Virus record (IMG/VR): IMGVR_UViG_3300009080_000074
Location: 1 to 20,335 of that record
Reading direction: 5' to 3' (one strand)
Origin: a virus
Length of the DNA stretch: 20,335 nt
Part shown: positions 1 through 6,252 of the stretch, piece by piece
Layout: every line of letters begins with the position of its first letter
Position numbering within the stretch: the first letter of the stretch is position 1
The notes under the pieces: generated by a model
The model's input: the letters and a program-made list of their open reading frames with translations, nothing else
What the model was told of the DNA's origin: nothing
Databases searched by the model: none
Position numbers and translations under genes: made by a program

Positions 1-58
1 AAACATTACCCAAACTGTAGGGGAGTCAGTAAGCACTATATTTAATCAGGAGGCATCT

Positions 59-625
59 ATGATAGACCAGCCTTCTACCAACTCAATATACGACCTTGTA
101 ACTACTATTAAGGGTTACATAGGAACAGAGTCACCAGACTCATTCTCAGGCGGTTGGGCAGACTATGCGGATGTTGCTACGACAGGAACACCGATAGCTG
201 TAAGTGCTGTTCCTGCCGTCCTTACAAATGACGGTTTAGGGGTAGATACAAACACCGCATACCTACCTATAGGAGGAAACGGAATAGCTCAACTTTGGAA
301 CACATCTTCCAACGGGTTTGACTTTAGCGACCTTAATGTAGGTGATATGGTTGACATTAGGATGGATATTAGTGTGATTATCGCCTCAACGAACACAGTA
401 GTTGACGTTAATCTTGTAATGGGTAGCGGTGGCTCAGTTGTAGTTCCTTTTATCTCTGACCAAAACTACAAGGCAACGGGAACATTTGAAGTTATCCGAT
501 ACATGGGTATATACATCGGTAGCGAAGATGTAAGAGATACTTTGGCTCAGTTAAAAATTGAGGCAGACAAAGCCTGTACGTGTACGGTACACGGGTGGTA
601 CATTAAAGCAATAAGACGAGGATGA
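59..625 (+). CDS. Putative phage structural (virion) protein, possibly 5'-truncated
   Basis: Unrecognised 188-residue protein rich in Gly, Thr, Val and Ser, with alternating hydrophobic stretches typical of beta-sandwich virion proteins and a Cys pair (CTC) near the C-terminus. No signal peptide or membrane segment is seen. The ATG at 59 has an AGGAGG five bases upstream, a strong Shine-Dalgarno that is unusual in this window. However, the frame stays open to the left edge, so 59 could be an internal Met of a longer protein. The stop overlaps the next start as ATGA, which implies co-translation. Its place ahead of the repeat protein and the lysis genes suggests a tail, baseplate or head-decoration role; this is inference from position and composition. 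Confidence 0.6.
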   Translation: MIDQPSTNSIYDLVTTIKGYIGTESPDSFSGGWADYADVATTGTPIAVSAVPAVLTNDGLGVDTNTAYLPIGGNGIAQLWNTSSNGFDFSDLNVGDMVDIRMDISVIIASTNTVVDVNLVMGSGGSVVVPFISDQNYKATGTFEVIRYMGIYIGSEDVRDTLAQLKIEADKACTCTVHGWYIKAIRRG

Positions 626-963
626 TATTTAATCAATCCAATATAACGAACAGAACGGTATTGGCGAGGTGTTGCTTCGCTGATATGGTTATTGATATGA
701 TGGAGGCTCGTGCTATCGGAGATACCGACACATACGAGTGCAAGAAGAGAAAGGCAATGTTCCTGAACTATGCTATAGGGGAGATGTGTACATACATTGA
801 CGAGGGCGTATTCACGTTAAACCAAGACGAGGAGACGGAGGTTTCTTGCTTCAAGGACTCTGTAGCCAAAAAGTTTCTCGGACAGATGGATGCCTTGTGT
901 GGATGTCCGTGTGGATGTTCAGACGCAAAAATATTAGACGATAATCTACCTAAATACATTTAA
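622..963 (+). CDS. Cys-rich small phage protein
   Basis: Hypothetical protein of 113 residues with nine cysteines (17, 18, 40, 56, 76, 93, 95, 97, 99). The last four form a tight CGCPCGCS cluster after a helical, charged middle. The cluster could bind a metal or form disulfides, but its spacing (CxCxCxC) is not a classical zinc ribbon. The start overlaps the previous stop (ATGA) and the next gene begins one base after its stop, so it belongs to the same late-type operon. No known family is recognised. Confidence 0.7.
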   Translation: MIFNQSNITNRTVLARCCFADMVIDMMEARAIGDTDTYECKKRKAMFLNYAIGEMCTYIDEGVFTLNQDEETEVSCFKDSVAKKFLGQMDALCGCPCGCSDAKILDDNLPKYI

Positions 964-964
964 A

Positions 965-1264
965 ATGTCAAAATTATCACCAGGCGAAGTAGAAAGCCTA
1001 AATCAATTAAGAAAAGTCTCTGGTACAGGTGGCTTTAAAATGCTTACAGGTACAGGCGCACACTCTTCGTTGTCAGGATACGCTATTGTAGCCAATACCG
1101 ATACTGTGTTTACAGTGTTTAACATTGATGGAGTAGTAAAGCTTTCTCATCTTGGTCTAAGCGGTATAACCGTAAAGGCAGGGGCATACTTACCCGTTCC
1201 TGAAGGTAGCGCAATAACCGATATTACAATGGCTTCTGGAGACTGTTTAATCTACAATCAATAA
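965..1264 (+). CDS. Small putative virion protein
   Basis: Hypothetical 99-residue protein with a short polar N-terminal helix, then Gly/Thr/Val-rich beta-type sequence. It resembles small head-fibre, decoration or tail-accessory proteins of tailed phages only in composition and position. It starts one base after the previous stop and ends three bases before the BspA-like gene. No Shine-Dalgarno precedes it, in keeping with Bacteroidetes translation. No catalytic motif or membrane segment is visible. Confidence 0.65.
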   Translation: MSKLSPGEVESLNQLRKVSGTGGFKMLTGTGAHSSLSGYAIVANTDTVFTVFNIDGVVKLSHLGLSGITVKAGAYLPVPEGSAITDITMASGDCLIYNQ

Positions 1265-1267
1265 GAG

Positions 1268-2707
1268 ATGTCTTTAGGTATAGGTGTACCTTTTAATTTT
1301 AATAAATTAGGTGGTGGTGGCGGAACACCCCCATCAAGTCCCGACTTCATTTCAACTTGGGATACAACTCAAGCTGGTTCGGCAAGTGATACTATTGTTC
1401 TACCGATGACTGCTGGTAATACAGTTCATTGGGGCGATGGAAATACAGACACGACCAACACACACACCTACGCTTCGGGCGGAACTTACACTATTACTAT
1501 AGAAGGTGCAGTTACTACGTTTCGATTTAATAATAGTGGTGACAGAAGAAAGATAACTGATGTAAGCAATTGGGGCGGATTTGATATTTCAAATACTTCA
1601 ATATTTCGTGGATGCAGTAACCTTGATGTGTCAGCAACAGATGCGCCTACAGTTACAACAACAGATTTAAGTAATACGTTTAAATCTTGTACTTCTTTAA
1701 GCAATCCAAATCTTTCAAGTTGGGATGTTAGCGGTGTGCTAAAACTTGGTGCTTCTTATCAACAAGGTATATTCACATCTTGTACTTCGCTTGTCAACCC
1801 AGATTTGTCTGGTTGGGACACATCAAATGTGACCCATATGTATGCTGTTTTTTATAATTGTAGCAATTTTAATTCGCCATCAATTAGCAATTGGGATGTT
1901 AGTTCAGTATTATATTTCGGGAACAATGCAGATTGGGCTACATTTGGACTTTGCACATCATTTAATCAACCATTGAATTGGTCTATTAACACGGTTGGTT
2001 CTGTAAATATGAGTTATATGTTTTATGGATGCACTGCGTTCAATCAGTATTTAGATTGGGATGTTAGTCATGTAACTTCGATGAAGGCTATGTTTAGAAG
2101 CTGCACATCCTTTGATCAAAATATTGGCTCGTGGAATACTGGTGCAGTTACCACTATGACCGAAATGTTTCAGTCAGCCACTAACTTTAATAACGGTGGT
2201 TCACCTGATATTGATAATTGGGATGTTAGTTCGGTTACAATTTTTGGTGGTGCTTACAATGCTGCTATGTTCTTAGGCGCAACATCTTTCAATCAGCCAA
2301 TAGGAAACTGGGACACGTCAGCAATGACCCAAGCAATTGCTATGTTTTCAGGTGCATCGTCATTTAATCAACCAATCGGGACTTGGAACACATCTAACTT
2401 GATATATGCTGGTGGAACTTCTCAAACTAATTGGGGAATGTTTTATAATGCAACTGCATTTGATCAAGATATAAGTGCGTGGGATGTAAATCAAATTACA
2501 AGACTTAGTTCCTTTATGAGTGGCGTTACCTTATCGACTGCAAATTATGATGCACTATTGATAGCGTGGGATGCACAAGGTGCTATGTCATTTAGCGGAA
2601 CGGTTAACTTCGGTGGCAGCCAATACACATCGGGAGGAGCAGCAGAAACTGCAAGAACAAGTTTGATAGCTAAATGGGGCGCAATAACAGATGGTGGAGC
2701 AGCATAA
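1268..2707 (+). CDS. BspA-like DUF285 repeat surface protein; candidate receptor-binding or decoration protein
   Basis: A 479-residue protein. An N-terminal PKD-like beta region (about residues 26-90: FISTWDTT, WGDGNTDTTNTHTY, GTYTITIEG) is followed by about eleven degenerate repeats built on WDVSxVTxMxxMFxGATSFNQPIGN. The C-terminus (LSTANYDALLIAWD, then SQYTSGGAAETARTSLIAKWG) is the usual end of BspA-like proteins. The repeats match the DUF285/BspA leucine-rich-like family known from surface proteins of marine flavobacteria, oral Bacteroidetes and Mycoplasma. Most repeats carry a Cys near the end of the helix (SCTSL, NCSNF, GCTAF). No signal peptide is seen, so delivery in the virion rather than secretion is inferred. 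The location among late genes fits a tail-fibre, receptor-binding or capsid-decoration protein. The repeat architecture is certain; the role is not. Confidence 0.85.
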   Translation: MSLGIGVPFNFNKLGGGGGTPPSSPDFISTWDTTQAGSASDTIVLPMTAGNTVHWGDGNTDTTNTHTYASGGTYTITIEGAVTTFRFNNSGDRRKITDVSNWGGFDISNTSIFRGCSNLDVSATDAPTVTTTDLSNTFKSCTSLSNPNLSSWDVSGVLKLGASYQQGIFTSCTSLVNPDLSGWDTSNVTHMYAVFYNCSNFNSPSISNWDVSSVLYFGNNADWATFGLCTSFNQPLNWSINTVGSVNMSYMFYGCTAFNQYLDWDVSHVTSMKAMFRSCTSFDQNIGSWNTGAVTTMTEMFQSATNFNNGGSPDIDNWDVSSVTIFGGAYNAAMFLGATSFNQPIGNWDTSAMTQAIAMFSGASSFNQPIGTWNTSNLIYAGGTSQTNWGMFYNATAFDQDISAWDVNQITRLSSFMSGVTLSTANYDALLIAWDAQGAMSFSGTVNFGGSQYTSGGAAETARTSLIAKWGAITDGGAA

Positions 2708-2717
2708 AAAATAAAAG

Positions 2718-2933
2718 ATGAACGAGATAAAATACCCTGAAGTACGAACCTATTACATCTGTTTCGATGACGAGCGAACCGAAGTTAAAAGCTACGGATG
2801 GGTAGAGCCTAACCAAGTGTTTACTACCATTTGGATATTCGATGAATTTACAGACGAAGCACAATGGGCTGCTGAGTTATTAGAATGGGGAATAGTTCCC
2901 GAAATTGATGAACAAGGAAACCTAGTGTTATGA
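2718..2933 (+). CDS. Hypothetical small acidic protein
   Basis: An acidic, Trp-rich protein of 71 residues (WVEP, TIWIF, QWAAELLEWG) with no recognised domain, membrane segment or metal motif. It starts ten bases after the BspA-like gene and its stop overlaps the start of the next gene as ATGA, so it is translationally linked to the holin candidate that follows. Structural, chaperone and lysis-associated roles are all possible; none is supported directly. Confidence 0.65.
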   Translation: MNEIKYPEVRTYYICFDDERTEVKSYGWVEPNQVFTTIWIFDEFTDEAQWAAELLEWGIVPEIDEQGNLVL

Positions 2934-3124
2934 GCCTACTAAGAGATACAAATAACAATCTAAGCAGTAAGAGGGTGGCAGGATACGCTGTCCTCTCAGT
3001 TGTTTTATTTGCATTTGTAGGTGACTTGTTTGAGAAGCTTGTGATAAACGAGAGCGTGGCTAACACGTTAATTATGTCTGCTGCTGCCTTATTAGGTATC
3101 GGCACATTTGAAAAGAAACACTAA
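2930..3124 (+). CDS. Small two-TM membrane protein, holin candidate
   Basis: A 64-residue protein with a charged N-terminus (about residues 1-15, LLRDTNNNLSSKR), a hydrophobic segment at about 17-33, a short polar turn, a second hydrophobic segment at about 42-60 rich in Ala and Gly, and a basic tail (EKKH). This is the size and topology of class II-type phage holins, which open the inner membrane to the endolysin. Start (ATGA) and stop (TAATG) overlap both neighbours, and the M15 peptidase lies about 300 bases downstream. Holin function is inferred from topology and lysis context, not sequence homology. Confidence 0.6.
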   Translation: MSLLRDTNNNLSSKRVAGYAVLSVVLFAFVGDLFEKLVINESVANTLIMSAAALLGIGTFEKKH

Positions 3125-3321
3125 TGTCTCAAAGTAAAGTTGAAATATTGTCAAACACAGTTGATACATTTGGAGTAATCCTTTCCTTTGTTTGGATAGC
3201 AAAGTTTAAAGAGTCATTAAGTTTATATATCTTAATTGCGACAGCCATATCTTTAACAATTACTGTTGGTATTAAGATTTACAATCTGTTTAATTCAAAC
3301 GAGGAGAATAAAAAGGTTTAG
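3124..3321 (+). CDS. Second small two-TM membrane protein, holin/antiholin candidate
   Basis: A 65-residue membrane protein with hydrophobic segments at about residues 11-26 and 31-53 and a charged tail (NSNEENKKV). It starts inside the previous stop (TAATG), so the two membrane proteins are probably made together; a holin/antiholin or two-component holin pair is plausible. It ends in TAG, and a TTG-started Cys-rich reading frame follows immediately in the same frame (next entry). It could instead be a lysis accessory or superinfection-exclusion protein. Confidence 0.6.
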   Translation: MSQSKVEILSNTVDTFGVILSFVWIAKFKESLSLYILIATAISLTITVGIKIYNLFNSNEENKKV

Positions 3322-3453
3322 TTGGAGAAAAAGAAGTGGTGTGAAATCAGCCCTGTTGAGTGTGATAAGAGATGTTTGAGGACAGGAACGTGTTCAATTA
3401 AGGGTAAGACACCTAAAAAGAAAGATAGAGATGAGTTGGAAAGACTACCCTAA
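3322..3453 (+). CDS. Tiny Cys-rich, Lys-rich ORF with TTG start
   Basis: A 43-codon frame starting with TTG directly after the TAG of the preceding membrane-protein gene and in the same frame. The product begins MEKKKWCEISPVECDKRC and has four cysteines (7, 14, 18, 24), a Lys-rich middle and a charged end (KDRDELERLP). Its non-random residue pattern and the fact that it fills the gap to the endolysin, overlapping its start by 23 bases, argue for a real gene. No ATG exists in this frame. Alternatives are readthrough of the TAG, giving a C-terminal Cys-rich extension of the membrane protein, or a chance frame. The four Cys could bind one zinc. Confidence 0.5.
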   Translation: MEKKKWCEISPVECDKRCLRTGTCSIKGKTPKKKDRDELERLP

Positions 3454-3814
3454 CTTTAGCAAAGAAGAGTTTGACTGTAAGCACTCAGGGAAGAACGAGA
3501 TGAAGCCTGAGTTTATGGCTATGCTACAGAGCCTTAGAACTAAGTACGGTAAGCCTATGCGTATTACATCTGGCTACAGACACGAATCACACCCTATAGA
3601 GGCTAAGAAGTCTCGTCCAGGCGCACACGCTACAGGGCAAGCGGCTGATGTAGGTGTAGATAGAGGGGATGCTTACGATGTCTTAAAAATCGCATTTGAG
3701 ATTGGATTTACGGGTGTTGGTATACAGCAGAAAGGAGGCGGCAGATTCATACACTTGGATAACATTGAGCCTGACAATAAAGACTTCCTCAGACCAACTG
3801 TTTGGAGTTACTGA
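3431..3814 (+). CDS. Peptidase M15-type (D-Ala-D-Ala carboxypeptidase-like) endolysin
   Basis: A 127-residue single-domain protein matching the Peptidase_M15_3 family. It has SGYR at residues 47-50; a HATGQAAD motif at 66-73 supplying zinc ligands H66 and D73; and FIHLD at 106-110 with the third ligand H108. These Zn peptidases cleave peptide bonds in peptidoglycan stem or cross-bridge peptides. It has no signal peptide, so it would need the membrane proteins just upstream as holins. The length is normal for phage M15 endolysins, which often lack a separate wall-binding domain. The stop overlaps the next start (TGATG). Confidence 0.88.
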   Translation: MSWKDYPNFSKEEFDCKHSGKNEMKPEFMAMLQSLRTKYGKPMRITSGYRHESHPIEAKKSRPGAHATGQAADVGVDRGDAYDVLKIAFEIGFTGVGIQQKGGGRFIHLDNIEPDNKDFLRPTVWSY

Positions 3815-4017
3815 TGAAAAAATTTGAATTTAGAGTTTTATTTATCACAACATTAGGGCTTTGTCTGCTTGTGATAGCAATGGGTATGAGAATAGAATCA
3901 CTACAAGATGAATTGGATACTAAACAACAACATAGTAAAACATCTACTGAAGACGTACCTACCGTATCTGATAGCCTTTCTGATGGGGGTTATTGTTGCA
4001 TGGAAAGGTTGCGGTGA
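3814..4017 (+). CDS. Small N-terminally anchored membrane protein, i-spanin-like candidate
   Basis: The start at 3814 is preferred because its ATG shares one base with the endolysin stop (TGATG); an ATG 12 bases earlier would add four residues. The 67-residue product has a basic N-terminus (MKKFEFR), one hydrophobic helix at about 9-26 and a charged, helix-prone segment (RIESLQDELDTKQQ), then a Ser/Thr/Asp-rich tail. The final third is encoded out of frame with the next gene (110-base overlap), the nested arrangement known for Rz/Rz1 spanin pairs. The spanin role is inferred from topology, overlap and position after the endolysin. Confidence 0.5.
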   Translation: MKKFEFRVLFITTLGLCLLVIAMGMRIESLQDELDTKQQHSKTSTEDVPTVSDSLSDGGYCCMERLR

Positions 4018-4528
4018 TACAAGCGGCAAGCCCGTTACCACTATCATAGAAAAACCAGTCCCGACCATTGAATATGTTGACAGATGGCGAACAGACACCG
4101 TTAGGTTTGTATCTAAGGAGTTTGTTACCGTAATGGATACAATCACCTCGGAGATAATAGTTAATCGCTTAGACACGTTGTTTTTAGTAGACACCGTTAG
4201 CATCGTTGAGGCTTGGCTAACAGAGATAGCTAAGTACGATACTACTATAGACCAAAAAAAAGCCAGTATTTCTTTAAACTGGCAAAACTACCAGAACAGG
4301 TCTGAGAATCTAAAGGTAACCTACACACCTAAAAAGACTCCGTTAAAATGGGCATTGGGTATTCACGCAAACGCTGGTCTTTTAAGTAACTTCAAGAATA
4401 GATACGTCCCCCTTATGGGTGTCGGTCTACAGGGTACTGTTAAGAATGGATACTACGGTATTGACTATGGGTTTAATGGTGACCACTACATTGGGTTAAG
4501 GGTAGGCAGGAACTTCATCTCAAGATAG
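3908..4528 (+). CDS. Membrane-anchored envelope protein with beta-rich C-terminus, spanin-like candidate
   Basis: A 206-residue protein with one N-terminal transmembrane helix (about 13-32, LLKTYLPYLIAFLMG...), a periplasmic linker rich in Pro, Asp and Thr (KPVTTIIEKPVP, RTDTVRF, DTLFLVDT), and a C-terminal Gly/Tyr/aromatic region (about 145-206) resembling beta-hairpins (YYGIDYGF, YIGLRVGRNF). Similar anchored proteins with a 'DTV' linker follow lysis genes in Bacteroidetes phages. The Cys after the TM (WKGCGD) does not make a convincing lipobox. The 5' end overlaps the previous gene in another frame. Outer-membrane disruption (spanin) is the likeliest role; a virion or envelope protein is the alternative. 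Confidence 0.55.
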   Translation: MNWILNNNIVKHLLKTYLPYLIAFLMGVIVAWKGCGDTSGKPVTTIIEKPVPTIEYVDRWRTDTVRFVSKEFVTVMDTITSEIIVNRLDTLFLVDTVSIVEAWLTEIAKYDTTIDQKKASISLNWQNYQNRSENLKVTYTPKKTPLKWALGIHANAGLLSNFKNRYVPLMGVGLQGTVKNGYYGIDYGFNGDHYIGLRVGRNFISR

Positions 4529-4531
4529 TTC

Positions 4532-4539
4532 GTATCTTT
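4532..4539 (+). promoter_or_regulatory. Putative Bacteroidetes -7 box (TATCTTTG)
   Basis: TATCTTTG fits the TAnnTTTG -7 consensus of the Bacteroidetes primary sigma factor. It lies just after the stop of the 206-residue gene and would start RNA near 4546. This would serve the last plus-strand gene alone and leaves the ATG at 4545 at or before the transcript start, favouring the downstream ATG at 4590. No clear -33 TTG is seen at the expected distance, so the call is tentative. Confidence 0.4.
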
Positions 4540-4589
4540 GATGCATGAGAGCATCTACATTTATCTGCACGAACATCGAAGAAATTGAA

Positions 4590-4826
4590 ATGGCAAAGGA
4601 AGAGAATGAGAAGCTTAATCTTCCATCTCCACCGCCACTTCCAAAACCAAATTACGAAGAATCAGTGGGTTGGTTTCACATAGAAGACGTCACAAGAGCT
4701 TACACTAGAAACATCAACAACAAAGCGGTGGCATCCCTTGTGTTCTCAGACGGGTCATACATGGACGTTAAGATGACATCTGAAATGGAGGATATGCTAG
4801 ATATTCTTTTTAGAAATACCCTTTAG
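4590..4826 (+). CDS. Hypothetical small Pro-rich protein
   Basis: The start at 4590 (MAKEENEKL) is chosen over the ATG at 4545 because the TATCTTTG box at 4532 would place the RNA start near 4546, giving an untranslated leader of about 45 bases. The 78-residue product has a Lys/Glu-rich N-terminus, a proline stretch (LPSPPPLPKP), and a compact C-terminal beta/helix segment (VGWFHIEDVTRAYTRN, FSDGSYMDVKM) similar in style to small ligand- or DNA-binding folds. No family is recognised. Its 3' end overlaps the convergent regulator gene by 30 bases. Confidence 0.6.
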   Translation: MAKEENEKLNLPSPPPLPKPNYEESVGWFHIEDVTRAYTRNINNKAVASLVFSDGSYMDVKMTSEMEDMLDILFRNTL

Positions 4827-5171
4827 TCTATCTACAGCACGTAGGTCTTTACTTACCATTATTCCTGGGTCTATCTCAAAATACTTAGAGAAGAATGTAA
4901 TCTCTACAAGTGTAGGGTAAATTGCGTGTACCTCCCCCCACTTGTATAGCCTTCTTATAACAAATTTAAGCCCCATCTCGTTTAGCCATCTAACCATCTC
5001 GGTTACCTTTACGCCCTTCTTCTCGCACATATATAAAATATTGTCCTTGAACTGCCCTGCAAGTTCCTCAGACTGGTCGAACGCCTCCCTTGTCCAAAGC
5101 TGATTACGAGACTGCATCCTCTCGTACACCTCATCAGTTATGGTTAGCTTTATTTTTTTCTTGTAAGCCAT
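4797..5171 (-). CDS. XRE-like helix-turn-helix transcriptional regulator
   Basis: A 124-residue basic protein. After a Lys-rich N-terminus (MAYKKKIKLTI) and a helical segment, residues about 41-105 follow the Cro/C1-type HTH pattern: FKDNILYMCEKKGVKVTEM, a recognition-helix region (RRLYKWGEV), then TLVEITFFSKYFEIDPGIMVSKDL, which resembles the conserved tail LxKLAKYFxVxxDxLLxxDL. It is probably a DNA-binding repressor or activator of phage transcription. It lies downstream of ssb beyond a terminator, so it may have its own control, and it is convergent with the last late-type gene. The HTH is degenerate, so the family call is moderate. It is a candidate partner for the TGTC-N8-GACA sites in this window (inference). 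Confidence 0.6.
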   Translation of the reverse strand: MAYKKKIKLTITDEVYERMQSRNQLWTREAFDQSEELAGQFKDNILYMCEKKGVKVTEMVRWLNEMGLKFVIRRLYKWGEVHAIYPTLVEITFFSKYFEIDPGIMVSKDLRAVDRLKGISKKNI

Positions 5172-5187
5172 ATTTAAAGATAATAAA

Positions 5188-5212
5188 AAGCCCCATCATT
5201 ACGACAGGGCTT
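5188..5212 (-). terminator. Rho-independent terminator after ssb (leftward)
   Basis: Read on the minus strand, arms AAGCCCTGTC and GATGGGGCTT pair around a GTAAT loop (10 bp including two G-U pairs) and are followed by a T-rich run (CTTTTTATTA). The G-U pairs become mismatches on the plus-strand RNA, so the structure is oriented leftward. It lies 24 bases beyond the ssb stop and would end the replication/recombination transcript before the regulator gene. Confidence 0.75.
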
Positions 5213-5236
5213 CTTAACTAACTGATAATCAGATAC

Positions 5237-5629
5237 TTAAAAGGGTAGCGAATCCTCATCGTATCCTGCCGCTACTGCCTCTGGCTGAGTTGACCTCTTC
5301 TCCGTTCCACCAAGCATAGTCATATTGAATGCCTTTACTTCGGTATTGTACCTGTCGTTCCCTTCTTTATCTTGCCACTTACGTGTGGTAATACTCCCCT
5401 CAATATATAATTTGTCTCCCTTATTTACATACTTCTCAACGATGTCTACAAGCTTTCCGTAGATAACGATGTTGTGCCATTCGGTCTTCTCCTGGCGGTC
5501 ACCGTTTTTATCCTTGTACTTCTCAGACGTTGCCATAACAATGTTGGCTACCTTGCCGTTTGTTAATTGCTTAACCTCTGGGTCTTTACCTACGTTTCCG
5601 ATTAGGATTACTTTGTTTACTGAACTCAT
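5237..5629 (-). CDS. ssb: Single-stranded DNA-binding protein
   Basis: A 130-residue bacterial-type SSB. The OB-fold (about residues 1-105) begins MSSVNKVILIGNVGKDPEV and contains the usual EWHNIVIYGKLVDIVEKYV and KLYIEGSITTRKW segments. A short linker leads to the acidic tip DEDSLPF, which in the family recruits replication and repair proteins. It coats ssDNA during phage replication and annealing. It is the last gene of the replication/recombination series, eleven bases after the ERF gene, and is followed by a terminator. Length is normal for phage SSBs. Confidence 0.96.
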   Translation of the reverse strand: MSSVNKVILIGNVGKDPEVKQLTNGKVANIVMATSEKYKDKNGDRQEKTEWHNIVIYGKLVDIVEKYVNKGDKLYIEGSITTRKWQDKEGNDRYNTEVKAFNMTMLGGTEKRSTQPEAVAAGYDEDSLPF

Positions 5630-5640
5630 TTTACTTTGAT

Positions 5641-6234
5641 TTATTTAACTGATTTTCTGATTATATTTTCCGTAGCCTTGTCGATATCGTACATCTCAAG
5701 TGCTTTATCTATTGATCCTTTAGGTGTATAAATCCATTTAAGTAGTTTGTTGTACTCAGCAGTACCTGCCATTACCTTTTTCTTTACTCCTGCCTTCTTC
5801 TCTACAGTGGTTGTCTTCCTTGGATTTACAGTAGAGTGAGTGTTTGTTGTGTCAGGGTCTTTGTTATCGTCAATCAACAGAAGCCCATTCAAAGCATACT
5901 TGCGAGCGTACGAGGAGGAGGCTCCAAAACACTGCCCAATACTCATCCCTTTTTGGTTAACATCTATCCCTGCGTACCCCTCTGAGGAGGCTATTAAAAA
6001 ACGCTCTTTTGTTTTGGGGTCTATAGTAAAAATAGTTGCGTGTGCTTCCGTGTATGGTATCCCACATAGTTCGCTAACCTTATCGGTTAGATTTAAGCAA
6101 AGACCATGCTTGTCAAGTAAAGGCTTTACAGCCTCAAGAATTTGCTCTACAGTTCGATATTTATACCCTCCAAACTTATTAAGCTCGGTCTTAGGAACAT
6201 TGAGTTCGTTCTGTAGTTTTATTAGTTTTTCCAT
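5641..6234 (-). CDS. erf: ERF-family single-strand annealing recombinase
   Basis: A 197-residue protein of the ERF superfamily. N-terminal helix ELNVPKTELNKFGGYKYRT leads to VEQILEAVKPLLDKHGLCL; the signature core QCFGASSSYARKYALNGLL is at about residues 102-120, followed by DDNKDPD. ERF proteins anneal complementary single strands during phage recombination and genome circularisation. The C-terminus (TTTVEKKAGVKKKV, then a helical domain) is Lys-rich and family-variable. It sits between the YqaJ exonuclease and ssb, the standard exonuclease-annealase-SSB module. Confidence 0.92.
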   Translation of the reverse strand: MEKLIKLQNELNVPKTELNKFGGYKYRTVEQILEAVKPLLDKHGLCLNLTDKVSELCGIPYTEAHATIFTIDPKTKERFLIASSEGYAGIDVNQKGMSIGQCFGASSSYARKYALNGLLLIDDNKDPDTTNTHSTVNPRKTTTVEKKAGVKKKVMAGTAEYNKLLKWIYTPKGSIDKALEMYDIDKATENIIRKSVK

Positions 6235-6252
6235 TGCGCTAAAGTATAATTA

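Noticed and set aside
3124-3453. Genome-wide TAG recoding (as in some crAss-like phages)
   Set aside because: Reading through the TAG at 4528 gives a short unstructured tail; only the single 3319-3321 TAG is followed by a sensible in-frame sequence.
4545-4589. Upstream start (ATG at 4545) for the last plus-strand gene
   Set aside because: A TAnnTTTG box at 4532 would start RNA at about 4546, leaving this ATG outside or at the very end of the transcript.
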